Source: Nitrospirota bacterium (GTDB lineage Bacteria > Nitrospirota > Thermodesulfovibrionia > Thermodesulfovibrionales > JdFR-88). Taken from it: a DNA stretch of 64,000 nucleotides. The stretch covers positions 1 to 64,000 of the forward strand of contig JAKAHV010000015.1 of the NCBI GenBank assembly GCA_021825295.1. Reading direction: 5' to 3'. The number at the start of each line of letters is the position of its first letter. Position 1 is the stretch's first letter. The position numbers were made by a program, and so were the translations under genes. The notes beneath the pieces are model-generated. The model searched no databases, was not told the DNA's origin, and saw only the letters and a program-made list of their open reading frames with translations. Below, one piece after another: positions 48,660 through 58,341 of this stretch.

Positions 48660-50120
48660 TCAGGCGCAGGTCTTTGCGGAGCTGATTTCCCTGAGTCTCT
48701 TATAGAAGGTCTTCCTTGAAATGCCCAGCAGCTTTGCCGCCTTCGATTTGTTGCCGCGGCACTCCTCCAGCGCGCCTATGATGGCCTGCTCTTCCAGTTC
48801 CCTCAGGGTCTGGGTGGCCTGCGGCGGCGGGCAGGCAGGCCCGCAAAGGCCCCCCGCATCGTTGATTCCCGGTCCTCCGGCCGCGGAGCGGACGGCCGGA
48901 GCCGCGGGGCCGTCCGCACTGCCGGCAAGAATCTCTTCGGGCAGGTCGTCTACCGAGACCAGTCCGTTCCTGCTAAGGACGGTGACCCTTTCAAGGACGT
49001 TTCTCAACTGCCTTATATTTCCGGGCCATGAATATTCGCAGAGGATTTTGAGGACCTCCGCCGAAAGGGAGACCTCCTTTTTTTCCCTCTCCGAGAACTC
49101 CATTACGAACTCCGCGGCCAGCCGGGGTATATCGTCCCTTCTGAGCCTCAGCGGCGGAACGGATATATGGACCACGTTTATCCGGTAATAAAGGTCCATC
49201 CGGAAATTGCCGGACTGCACGTCTTTTTCAAGATCGCGGTTCGTGGAGGAGACGAGCCGGAAATCGACTTTTATCTTCCGGCTGCCGCCGAGCCGCTCGA
49301 TCTCCCTTTCCTGAAGCACCCGCAGAAGCTTTGCCTGCAGCGGCAGCCCCAGTTCTGTTATCTCATCCAGAAAGATGGTGCCGGAAGAGGCCTCCTCGAA
49401 CCTTCCGATCCTGCGGGATACGGCATTGGTGAAGGCGCCCTTCTCGTAGCCGAAGAGCTCCGATTCAAGCAATTCGCGCGGGATGGCGGCGCAGTTGACG
49501 GCCACAAAGGGTTTCCCGGCCCTGACGCCGCCGTAGTGCAGGGCCCTTGCGATCAGCTCCTTGCCGGTGCCGGTCTCGCCGGTTATGAGCACGCTGCTGG
49601 TGGTGTCCTTCACGGCCTCGACCGTCTCCAGTATCTTCCTGAGCGCGGGATCCTTGCCTATGATCCGCATCGGGGGGGTGCCTGATCCCGGCATCTCCGC
49701 GCGCGTCGCGCCCGCGCCGCAAACGGCCGGCCGCTCGGTATGCGCGCGGCGCGTCCGCACCGCTTTTGAGAGCACTCCTCTTAGCTTGGTGTAATCCGGC
49801 GGCTTTATGAAATAGTAATATGCCCCCTTCGTTATGGAATGGACGGCGGACTCAACCGTCCCGTAGGCGGTCAGAAAGATCACCGGGATGCCGGGATGGT
49901 TCAGCTTCACGTATTCGAAGAGCTGCATGCCGTCTATCTCCGGCATCTTCAGGTCGGTGATTATCGCATCCATCGGTTCTTCCCTGATGATATCAAGGGC
50001 CTTCCGGGCGTCGAAGGATTTGAAAATGTTGTAGCCGTCGCTGGAAAGCATCGCCGAGAGCACTTTAACAGCATTGGGCTCGTCATCGACGATAAGCACA
50101 TTGCCGAAGCCTTCAGCCAT
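48660..50120 (-). CDS. Sigma-54-dependent response regulator (NtrC family), paralog of 38103-39452
   Basis: Receiver, AAA+ (GETGTGKEL, GAFTNA, GTIFLDEITEL), Fis HTH KSKAAKLLGISRKTFYKRL. Confidence 0.95.
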   Translation of the reverse strand: MAEGFGNVLIVDDEPNAVKVLSAMLSSDGYNIFKSFDARKALDIIREEPMDAIITDLKMPEIDGMQLFEYVKLNHPGIPVIFLTAYGTVESAVHSITKGAYYYFIKPPDYTKLRGVLSKAVRTRRAHTERPAVCGAGATRAEMPGSGTPPMRIIGKDPALRKILETVEAVKDTTSSVLITGETGTGKELIARALHYGGVRAGKPFVAVNCAAIPRELLESELFGYEKGAFTNAVSRRIGRFEEASSGTIFLDEITELGLPLQAKLLRVLQEREIERLGGSRKIKVDFRLVSSTNRDLEKDVQSGNFRMDLYYRINVVHISVPPLRLRRDDIPRLAAEFVMEFSEREKKEVSLSAEVLKILCEYSWPGNIRQLRNVLERVTVLSRNGLVSVDDLPEEILAGSADGPAAPAVRSAAGGPGINDAGGLCGPACPPPQATQTLRELEEQAIIGALEECRGNKSKAAKLLGISRKTFYKRLREISSAKTCA

Positions 50121-50234
50121 TTTTCCAGAGACCTCTCCTGTCTTTGATATTGCGGAATTTAATGCTGCGGAACGCCTTTAAAAAAACCGCTTCACCACGT
50201 ATTAAAATCTAGTTGGAAACGGGGCAGATTACAA

Positions 50235-50250
50235 TCCCCCGTTTGGGGGA
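50235..50250. other. Short GC hairpin downstream of the GGDEF gene
   Basis: TCCCCC-GTTT-GGGGGA; no clear U-tract. Confidence 0.3.
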
Positions 50251-50270
50251 AAGGCGCGCAGATCCGGCCT

Positions 50271-52484
50271 TCAGATGGTGAAACCGCCGAAGGGCTCCTC
50301 CGGCAAGTTCTCGCGGGTCAGGCCGTTGCCAGGTTTTTCGTCCAGGCCTGTCCGCCGCACTTCCATATCCGGGCGCAACTCTCCACGGCGGGACTGAACG
50401 TCATTGCAGCCGCCCTGCGGCTGATTTAAATCGCCCTTGTCTTTTACGAACGGGGGCTTCACCGTGACGGACGGGTCCCACGCGACAGTCCTGTTTTTTC
50501 CGCTGGTCTTGGCCGAATAAAGGGACTTGTCCGCCTGTATTATAATGTTTTCCATCGAATCGCCGCACTCCGGGTACATGGCGATCCCGGTGCTTATGGT
50601 CAGGCATCCCCCGGACTCTTTCCTCTTTACGCCGGGAAGGATCATGCCGCACACGTTTCCTCTTATCCTTTCGAGGACGTTGAACGCCTCGTCCTTGCTG
50701 GTCTGCGGCATTATTATCGCGAATTCCTCGCCCCCTATCCTCACAAGGATGTCGTTTGCCCTGATGGAATTGGTCATTATATTGGCGATCTCCCTGAGGG
50801 CGTAATCGCCCGCAAGGTGGCCCTCGGTGTCGTTGAGGACCTTGAAGTCGTCAATGTCCAGAATGGCCAGCGAGAAATTCAGGCCGTACCTCTTCGCCCT
50901 CTGGTATTCCTCCTCGAGCCGCACATCGAAGTAGCGCCTGTTGAAAAGGCCCGTAAGGGGGTCGGTTATCGAAAGCTCCCTCATCTGCTCGGATGTCCTG
51001 TGGCAGTTCGACAGCTTCAAAAGGATTGAGGACTGCAGGGCGAAGGGCAGAAGCACCGCCAGGTCCTTTTCAGTGAATGGCTCTCCCGTGGCCTTGTCCG
51101 AAACGTTCAGTATCCCCATCGTCTCGCCGGAGATCTTCATGGGCATGCTTATGCAGGACTGCGTTTTGAAAAGCGGCTTGGGCGCGCCCGAGAATGCCTT
51201 CAGTTTTTCTTCGCTGTCTATGAGTATCGGCACCCCCTGTTCAAAGACCCTTCCGGCGATGCCCTCCCCCACCCTTATCTTCACTTCCTTCATCAGCCAC
51301 TTGTTCAGGCCCATTACGGAAATTACGCTGAGGGAATCGCCCTCGTCATCGGGCAGCATGACGGAGCATTTCTCCGCATCCACCAGGGCGGCCGCCTCCG
51401 CCACTATATGATCGCACAATGCCTGCCGGTCCTTGTAATGGGAGAAAAGCTGCGTGGTCTTCATGGTTATCAGGTTCAGGCCGTCCGAGTGTTTTTCGTA
51501 CTGATCGCGCAGATATCTGACGCCAAAGAGGTATGCCGAGAGTTTGCAGAGCTCGTTTACCGAGTCGAATGCCTCACGGTCCAGCAGGGAATTGAAAACG
51601 CCCAAAAACCCGAAAAAACCTATCTGGGAGTGGATCGGGAAAAGGTACATGGAGATTATCTCTTCCGGAAAGCCGGAGTGCTTCAATTTATAGCTGTCAA
51701 TGGCTGAAACCGGCATCCTCGACTGGATGGCGTTTGATACCAGGTAATTGTCCTTCGAGAGCTTGAGCCTCCTGATAACATCCCGGTTGCGGCCGCCCGC
51801 GGACTCGGGACAGAAGAAGTCCTTGTTACGCGCGAATATGGCCGCCGTATCTATATTAAACAGAAAGATGACCGTATCGACTATTGTCTGCCGGACATCC
51901 TCGATCGTGGCATCGGATTTTATGTTCGCCGCAAGGTTTATGATCGTCTTGGACCACTGCCATCTCTTGTTCAGCTCCCCTTTTTCATACCCGGAGGAGA
52001 TTATGTTTTCCAGCAGCAGCTTTATGGATTTTATATAATTTTCAATGGCATGCGAGTCCACGAATTTCAGCTCCGCTCTCCACTGTTCCATCGTGCGGTT
52101 TGCTAGCCCGAACTTGTCGGCCTTCGTGGCGTAGAATCTGGCGAAATCCTCGCCGGACATGTAAAAGCCCTCGCACAGGGCCACCAGCATGATCTCCTTG
52201 TATCTGATGGGAATAAAAACATGATACTGCATGGTAAAACCCTGGATAAGAAAGGATTTCGTGTTTTTGAGCGTCAGCTTGAGGTATTTTGAAAGAAACC
52301 CGTTGTATAACTCCTGCCCCTTCTTGTCCGTCTTGATCGAAGCAAGGAGGGGGTCTTCCCTGGAAGGCGCTATCAGAAGATTTTCCCTGTCGTCATAGAG
52401 CGAGAAATTAAGCCCGGTTATGCTGGAGAGGGCCTTCATGGCCTTTGTCAGAAACTGTATATCTATGAGATGTATCATCCTCAT
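50271..52484 (-). CDS. GAF-GGDEF diguanylate cyclase with N-terminal sensory domain
   Basis: RIGGEEF active site; RAND I-site five residues upstream; GAF-like KCSVMLPDDEGDSLSVISVMGL. Confidence 0.92.
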   Translation of the reverse strand: MRMIHLIDIQFLTKAMKALSSITGLNFSLYDDRENLLIAPSREDPLLASIKTDKKGQELYNGFLSKYLKLTLKNTKSFLIQGFTMQYHVFIPIRYKEIMLVALCEGFYMSGEDFARFYATKADKFGLANRTMEQWRAELKFVDSHAIENYIKSIKLLLENIISSGYEKGELNKRWQWSKTIINLAANIKSDATIEDVRQTIVDTVIFLFNIDTAAIFARNKDFFCPESAGGRNRDVIRRLKLSKDNYLVSNAIQSRMPVSAIDSYKLKHSGFPEEIISMYLFPIHSQIGFFGFLGVFNSLLDREAFDSVNELCKLSAYLFGVRYLRDQYEKHSDGLNLITMKTTQLFSHYKDRQALCDHIVAEAAALVDAEKCSVMLPDDEGDSLSVISVMGLNKWLMKEVKIRVGEGIAGRVFEQGVPILIDSEEKLKAFSGAPKPLFKTQSCISMPMKISGETMGILNVSDKATGEPFTEKDLAVLLPFALQSSILLKLSNCHRTSEQMRELSITDPLTGLFNRRYFDVRLEEEYQRAKRYGLNFSLAILDIDDFKVLNDTEGHLAGDYALREIANIMTNSIRANDILVRIGGEEFAIIMPQTSKDEAFNVLERIRGNVCGMILPGVKRKESGGCLTISTGIAMYPECGDSMENIIIQADKSLYSAKTSGKNRTVAWDPSVTVKPPFVKDKGDLNQPQGGCNDVQSRRGELRPDMEVRRTGLDEKPGNGLTRENLPEEPFGGFTI

Positions 52485-52841
52485 CAGTCAAAAGCAAAAA
52501 ACATACCCGTCAATTCACCTTGACAATTTCATTCCCCCCGAAAGGTCTGCCCCGCTCAAATTGCAATATTCTAAATCAGGGAAATTTAAATGTCTAGTTA
52601 GAATGCAGGGGCGGCTGCGGCCATGGCAAAAGGCAAGGCCGCAAGGTTCCTCCCAATACATCCCGCAGGCGCTTCGGGGCCTCAACCCGGAGTTTATAAA
52701 ATTCAAACTTGAATAAATGCCTTTTTTTAGCGTTAAAAGACACAAATCATACTTTAGCCCATGGGACTTCGCGCAAAAAAAATGCGGTTGTAAAAGGGCC
52801 CCCAATTCATGGGTTTTTTCAGGTATAATGTTGAAATAAAA

Positions 52842-53420
52842 ATGAAAAAAAATGAGGCGGACTTGCACAGACTTGAATCCAGCAGGCATTTTGTCTCAAA
52901 GGAACTCCGCTACTCCGTAGCTTTAATAGTCATCTCGTCGCTTGCGGCAGGGATAGTCTTCATCCTTCTGGCAAAGGCCCTTGGCACGGTCATAAACCCC
53001 GCCTATGTGCCGTTCATTATAATGATCGGCTATGTGGCAATCGTGATCCTGCTGACGATGATCTTCTCCCACCGCTTCGTGGGGCCGTTTCCGAGACTGA
53101 AGATGGAGATGCGCATCATCCTGGGCGGGGAGTATTCCAGACGGCTGCGGATCAGGACGAAAGACGACATATACATCAGGTCTTTCATAGACGAGCTGAA
53201 CCTTCTGCTGGAGGAATTCGAGAAGATGCACCGCCTGAAACTGGAATTCATCAAGTCGGCGGACGCCGACCTGCAGGCGCTCTCCTCGTGTGTTGTCTCC
53301 GAAGACATGACGAAGGAGGAGCTTGTAAAGAAAATACAGCAATGCCGCGCCAACGTAGGGGAGCTGATCAAAAAATACAGATACAGATATTCGCGCGGGC
53401 AGGACGATCAGGTTTCCTGA
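52842..53420 (+). CDS. Two-TM membrane protein with HAMP-like cytoplasmic coil
   Basis: Two hydrophobic segments followed by FVGPFPRLKMEMRIILGGEYSRRLRIRTKDD. Confidence 0.6.
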   Translation: MKKNEADLHRLESSRHFVSKELRYSVALIVISSLAAGIVFILLAKALGTVINPAYVPFIIMIGYVAIVILLTMIFSHRFVGPFPRLKMEMRIILGGEYSRRLRIRTKDDIYIRSFIDELNLLLEEFEKMHRLKLEFIKSADADLQALSSCVVSEDMTKEELVKKIQQCRANVGELIKKYRYRYSRGQDDQVS

Positions 53421-53426
53421 GGGCCC

Positions 53427-54278
53427 TCAAACCATGAACGAAAGCGCCGTGAACACGAAGACGGTAACGCTTATCCAGCCGTTCATATTGAAAAAAGCGA
53501 TATTGAGCCTGCTTAAATCCTTCTCCTTCACCAGGGAGTGCTCGTAAACGAAGAATGCCGACACAAGAACGAGGCCGGCCCAGTAGGCCGCGTTCATACC
53601 CATCAGCGCGCCGGTAATCCCGAGCATGAGGACGCTTAAAACGTGGAAAAACCTTGCCGCCCAAAGGGATTTCGCTATGCCGAACCTTGCCGGCAGAGAA
53701 TAAAAACCGTATCTGCGGTCAAAATCGAGGTCCTGCAGGGCGTAGAGCACGTCGAAGCCGGCCAGCCAGAACAGCACGGCAAAAGCAAGGCAGACGGCCC
53801 CCCACCCCAGGCTGCCCCGCACCGCGGCCCAGGCCCCCATCGGGGCGAGCGACAAGGACAGCCCCAGGAAAAAGTGGGACGTCCAGGTAAAGCGTTTCGT
53901 GTAGGAATAAAAGACCACGACCGCGATGGCCACCGGCGAAAGCTCAAGGCACAGGGGATTCAGCATCCAGGAGGCAAAGACCATCAGCGCAAAGGAAACG
54001 GCCGCAAAGACAGAGACTTCAGCCAGCCCCAATTTCTCCGAGGGCAGCTCCCGGTTTCTTGTACGCGGGTTCATGGCGTCTATCTTCCTGTCCACAATCC
54101 GGTTTACAGCCATCGCCCCGGAACGGGCGCCCACCATCGCCAGGGTTATCCAGAGGATTTTTATTAAAGGCGGAAAGCCGCCCGCCGCCATGATCGCCGA
54201 GGTAAAGGCGAAAGGCAGGGCGAAAATGGAATGGGAAAATTTTATCATCCGCAGGAAAAGGACCAGGCGCTTGAACAT
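53427..54278 (-). CDS. ubiA: UbiA-family prenyltransferase (4-hydroxybenzoate octaprenyltransferase-like)
   Basis: ARSGAMAVNRIVDRKIDAMNPRTRNRELPSE; LAGFDVLYALQDLDFDRRYGFYSLPARFG. Confidence 0.92.
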   Translation of the reverse strand: MFKRLVLFLRMIKFSHSIFALPFAFTSAIMAAGGFPPLIKILWITLAMVGARSGAMAVNRIVDRKIDAMNPRTRNRELPSEKLGLAEVSVFAAVSFALMVFASWMLNPLCLELSPVAIAVVVFYSYTKRFTWTSHFFLGLSLSLAPMGAWAAVRGSLGWGAVCLAFAVLFWLAGFDVLYALQDLDFDRRYGFYSLPARFGIAKSLWAARFFHVLSVLMLGITGALMGMNAAYWAGLVLVSAFFVYEHSLVKEKDLSRLNIAFFNMNGWISVTVFVFTALSFMV

Positions 54279-54301
54279 GCCGCGATATGATACCCCCGCC
54301 G

Positions 54302-55093
54302 CTATTTCCCGCCCCTCCCGTACTTGCTCATCAGGGCGTCCAATATGTGGGGCAGCTCCTCCATGTACCGGCCTTTCGGCATCGAGAAGGAAAGATGGCG
54401 GGCGCCTGCCGTTATCGCAACGTAGCTTACCTCGTGATCGCTGCCTGCGACAACCAGGACAGGGGCCTTCCTGGCTGCGGGATGTCCGGAGGGGTTTTCG
54501 AACTCACTGTAAGAGTTAAACGGCAGGTTATCCGAATCTACAAGAATTAAATCGGCGGCAAACGTCCCCGCCTCTTCCACCCCCCCTACTGTCTTTACCT
54601 CGTATTTTTTCTGAAGAAATTGAGGAGTATCGGCGGAGGCGGAGACAAAAAGCACCTTTTTGCCCGCGGTATCCCCGGCCCCCCAGAGCGCGCCAAGGAG
54701 GTTTTCGGCCAGGGAATTATTCACTTCAAGGTCTTTGCCCCATTTCGTATAACCGCTTATCTCCCTTTCCCTTTGCATGACATAGTGGGAGATTTTTTTT
54801 TGCTCGGCGGAGTCATGGTCGAACTGGACCCCGCAGGTATTGTCCGCCACGTTGACGATCCTCCCGGAAAGCCAGCAGACCTCTTCAGCGGGCAGGAGAA
54901 TGGCGAATTCAAGGGTCGAGCCTGCCTGGATGATGTTTTCGGCATAGGGGACGCTCAGCAAAGCCCCTCCCATGCTTATATCTATTATCCTGATGCCCTT
55001 CGCGACCGCCCTGAGAGCCCTGTTTTTGATGGCGACCTTCAGGGGCCTGGATACCGGGACGGGCACCCTGATGTAATTTCGTCGATATGTCAT
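54302..55093 (-). CDS. PilZ-domain c-di-GMP effector with C-terminal receiver-like/unknown domain
   Basis: YRRNYIRVPV (RxxxR) and IIDISMGGALLSV (DxSxxG). Confidence 0.85.
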   Translation of the reverse strand: MTYRRNYIRVPVPVSRPLKVAIKNRALRAVAKGIRIIDISMGGALLSVPYAENIIQAGSTLEFAILLPAEEVCWLSGRIVNVADNTCGVQFDHDSAEQKKISHYVMQREREISGYTKWGKDLEVNNSLAENLLGALWGAGDTAGKKVLFVSASADTPQFLQKKYEVKTVGGVEEAGTFAADLILVDSDNLPFNSYSEFENPSGHPAARKAPVLVVAGSDHEVSYVAITAGARHLSFSMPKGRYMEELPHILDALMSKYGRGGK

Positions 55094-55188
55094 GGCCTCG
55101 ATAATATTACCAGTCAAACTGATCTTCCCTGCGGCAAGCAGCAGGGAATTTAATGTAAGGAATTTTAATTTTTATCATATTCGCTCGC

Positions 55189-55248
55189 TAGCCCCCGTGG
55201 CAAGTCCCGTGCACGCGGGGGAATACGCCTGCTATCCATTTAACCTGC
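55189..55248 (-). repeat. Dispersed palindromic element, copy 2
   Basis: Minus strand GCAGGTTAAATGGATAGCAGGCGTATTCCC (27/30 identical to copy 1), then hairpin CCCCCGCGTG..CACGGGGG. Confidence 0.65.
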
Positions 55249-55334
55249 GATCTCCCGGAAATAAGGAAACTATGAATAATAATAAATTATTGATTTTATT
55301 TCAAGTAGTTACAAACATTCAGCCTTGTCCCGGG

Positions 55335-55748
55335 TCATTTGCCGGCTGCCGCCTGCACAAACCCCTCCACGGAGAGATTAACATAGGGTCTTTTTGCGTC
55401 GTTGCTTTTCACAAGGACGTTTTTTGCGATATAGCCGCTCTTGCCCTGGGTATCGATCCTTACCATGATGGTCCCTTTCCGCCCGGGCGGAAAACTTGCC
55501 GAACTGGCAAGCGCGGCCGTGCAGCCTCAGCCCGGTCTCAATCCCCTGATGAGGAGGGTCCGGTCGCCGGTATTCGTGAAAGTAAACCGGCCCTGAACGG
55601 ATGTCCCGGCCGCCACCTTCCCGAAATCAATGATCTCCGTGTCAAAGGAAATCCTCGGCTGGGCGTAGAGCAGGGAGGGGAAAAGGGACAAAAGGGATAT
55701 ACTGATTATGAAGGCCCGCGGTAAAAATAAAAAGCGCATACGTTTCAT
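55335..55748 (-). CDS. DUF1573-family secreted protein with in-frame TGA at the first Cys of the CGCT motif; candidate selenoprotein
   Basis: MKRMRFLFLPRAFIISISLLSLFPSLLYAQPRISFDTEIIDFGKVAAGTSVQGRFTFTNTGDRTLLIRGLRPG-[TGA]-GCTAALASSASFPPGRKGTIMVRIDTQGKSGYIAKNVLVKSNDAKRPYVNLSVEGFVQAAAGK*. Confidence 0.75.
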
Positions 55749-55836
55749 TATCCGATTATAAACAATCCATTTGATAATTGAAACGGTGGCCCCATATTTT
55801 TTATAGTAAATGGTTGGAGTTTGACCTGGAGAGTCT

Positions 55837-58341
55837 ATGCAGGATTTCATAATAATAACCGGCGCAAGGGAACATAACCTTAAAAACATAAGGCTTTCGA
55901 TACCGAGGCAGAAGACGACCGTCATAACCGGCCCCTCCGGCTCCGGCAAGAGCACTCTTGCCATAGACACCATCTATGCCGAGGGCCAGCGCCGCTATGT
56001 GGAAAGCCTCTCGCCCTACGCAAGACAGTTTCTGGGCGAGCTTCAGAAGCCTGATATCGATTCCATAGAGGGCCTCTCCCCTTCTATCGCCATAAACCAG
56101 AAGACCGTCACAAGGAGCGCCCGTTCGACGGTTGGCACCGTCACGGAGATATACGATTACCTCAGGGTGCTCTATACCAGGATTGGAAAGGCGTTTTGCT
56201 ACCGCTGCGGAGGGGCCATTGCCGGGCAGGAGAAGGAAGACATAATAAACACCGTCTCCGGGCTGCCGGAGGGCACGAGGTTCCAAGTGCTCTCCCCGAT
56301 TGTCCGTGACAGGAAGGGCGAGTACAGGAAGGAACTGCAGGAGATGAGGGCCGAGGGCTTCCTCCGGGCGCGGATAGACGGCAAGCTCGCCGACATAACG
56401 CAGGACATGAAGCTTGCGCGCTACAAGCGCCATACCGTGGAGATAGTCATAGACAGGCTCATAATAAAGCCGGGCATCGACCGGCAGCTGAAAAACGCCA
56501 TCGAAACCGCTCTCAGGTACTCGGACACGGCGGTCGTCAATCTCATAGACCGCGGGGAGGACATCGTCTTCAGCAGCAAGGCGGTCTGCCCCCATTGCGG
56601 CATCAGTTATCCCGAGATAAACCCGATGTTCTTCTCCTTCAACAGCCGCTCGGGTGCCTGCCCCGTCTGCCGGGGGCTCGGGTACGAGTTTTTGGGCTCC
56701 GACGAGGGCGAGCTTATCAACACGGAGCGGCCCTGCCGGGCATGCAGGGGCATGAGGCTCCGGCCCGAGGCGCTGAGCATAAAGCTGGGGGGTTTAAGCA
56801 TAGGCGAACTGGCACGCCTGCCGGCAAAGGACGCCCTGGTCTTCATGAAAAAACTGAAACTCTCCAGGAGGGAGGAGACTATCGCCGAGAGGCTTTTGCG
56901 GGAGATAAAGGAGAGGCTGAGTTTCCTTGAAAACGTAGGCCTGGGCTATCTCACCCTGGAGCGCACCTCGATCACGCTGTCGGGCGGCGAGTCGCAGCGC
57001 ATAAGGCTGGCCACCCAGATAGGCTCCTCGCTCACGGGGGTCCTCTACATACTCGATGAGCCCACCATAGGGCTCCATCCCAGGGATTCCGGCAAGCTCC
57101 TGGCGAGCTTGGGCAGGCTCAGGGAGCAGGGAAACACGATCATAATCGTCGAGCACGATGAGGAGACGATGCGGCGCGCGGACCACATCGTGGACATGGG
57201 GCCGGGCGCGGGCCTGCTGGGCGGCTGGATAATCGCGGCCGGAACACCCGGCGAGGTGGCCGGAAACGAAAATTCGCTCACCGGCAAGTACCTGAAGGGC
57301 GAGCTGCAGGTCCCCCTGCCTGAAAAAAGGAGAAAACCGGACCGGAAATTCCTGGAGGTGATGGGCGCCCAGGCCTATAACCTTAAAAATATCGACGTAA
57401 AAATCCCGGTAGGGCTCTTCACCTGTGTGACGGGCGTCTCCGGCTCCGGCAAAAGCACCCTTGTAAACGAGATAATCTACAAGGCGCTGAGCGGCCGGAT
57501 CTATGGCGACGGGCAAACACCGGGAAAACACAGGGAGATCCGGGGGGCCCAGTGGTTTGAAAGGATCGTCGAGGTAGACCAGGCCCCGCTTGGCCGCACC
57601 CCCCGCTCCAACCCGGCCACCTATTCCGGCGTCTTCAATTACATCAGGGAGCTTTTCAGCATTGTCCCGGAAGCAAGGGTAAGAGGATTTGGCGCTTCGA
57701 GGTTCAGTTTCAACGTCCAGGGGGGCAGATGCGAGACCTGCAAGGGCGAAGGCTTGAGGAAGGTGGAGATGCATTTCCTGCCCGATGTGTACGTGCCCTG
57801 CGATCTTTGCCGCGGGAAGAGGTACAACAGGGAGACGCTCGAGATCTATTACAAGGAAAAAAACATCTCCGATGTCCTTGAGATGACCATCTCCGAGGCC
57901 CTCGAGTTCTTCAGGCCGGTTGGGCCCATAAAAAGGAGGCTCCAGGTGCTCGCGGACGTGGGGCTCGGCTATCTGAAACTCGGCCAGCCGGCAACGACGC
58001 TCTCCGGCGGCGAGGCCCAGAGGGTAAGGCTGTCAAGGGAGCTGGGCAAGAAAAGTTCCGGCAAGACCCTCTATATCCTGGACGAACCCACCACCGGACT
58101 CCATTTCGTCGACATAGAAAAACTGCTGCGGGTGCTGGATTCCCTCGTGGAGATGGGAAATACGGTTATTGTTGTGGAGCATAACCTTGACGTGATAAAA
58201 TCAGCCGACTATCTGGTTGATTTAGGGCCGGAAGGCGGCCAGGAGGGCGGGTATCTGGTCGCGTGCGGCACGCCGGAGGAAGTGGCCGGAAACAGAAATT
58301 CCTACACAGGCAGAGCCCTCCTGCCCAAGCTGAGGAGATAG
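55837..58341 (+). CDS. uvrA: Excinuclease ABC subunit A (short form)
   Basis: ITGPSGSGKSTLAIDTIYAEGQRRYVESLSPYARQFL; CPHC..CPVC zinc motif; LSGGEAQRVRLSREL. Confidence 0.97.
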   Translation: MQDFIIITGAREHNLKNIRLSIPRQKTTVITGPSGSGKSTLAIDTIYAEGQRRYVESLSPYARQFLGELQKPDIDSIEGLSPSIAINQKTVTRSARSTVGTVTEIYDYLRVLYTRIGKAFCYRCGGAIAGQEKEDIINTVSGLPEGTRFQVLSPIVRDRKGEYRKELQEMRAEGFLRARIDGKLADITQDMKLARYKRHTVEIVIDRLIIKPGIDRQLKNAIETALRYSDTAVVNLIDRGEDIVFSSKAVCPHCGISYPEINPMFFSFNSRSGACPVCRGLGYEFLGSDEGELINTERPCRACRGMRLRPEALSIKLGGLSIGELARLPAKDALVFMKKLKLSRREETIAERLLREIKERLSFLENVGLGYLTLERTSITLSGGESQRIRLATQIGSSLTGVLYILDEPTIGLHPRDSGKLLASLGRLREQGNTIIIVEHDEETMRRADHIVDMGPGAGLLGGWIIAAGTPGEVAGNENSLTGKYLKGELQVPLPEKRRKPDRKFLEVMGAQAYNLKNIDVKIPVGLFTCVTGVSGSGKSTLVNEIIYKALSGRIYGDGQTPGKHREIRGAQWFERIVEVDQAPLGRTPRSNPATYSGVFNYIRELFSIVPEARVRGFGASRFSFNVQGGRCETCKGEGLRKVEMHFLPDVYVPCDLCRGKRYNRETLEIYYKEKNISDVLEMTISEALEFFRPVGPIKRRLQVLADVGLGYLKLGQPATTLSGGEAQRVRLSRELGKKSSGKTLYILDEPTTGLHFVDIEKLLRVLDSLVEMGNTVIVVEHNLDVIKSADYLVDLGPEGGQEGGYLVACGTPEEVAGNRNSYTGRALLPKLRR

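Noticed and set aside
50235-50250. Rho-independent terminator after the GGDEF gene
   Set aside because: The hairpin is short and not followed by a U-tract on either strand; kept only as a weak structural feature.
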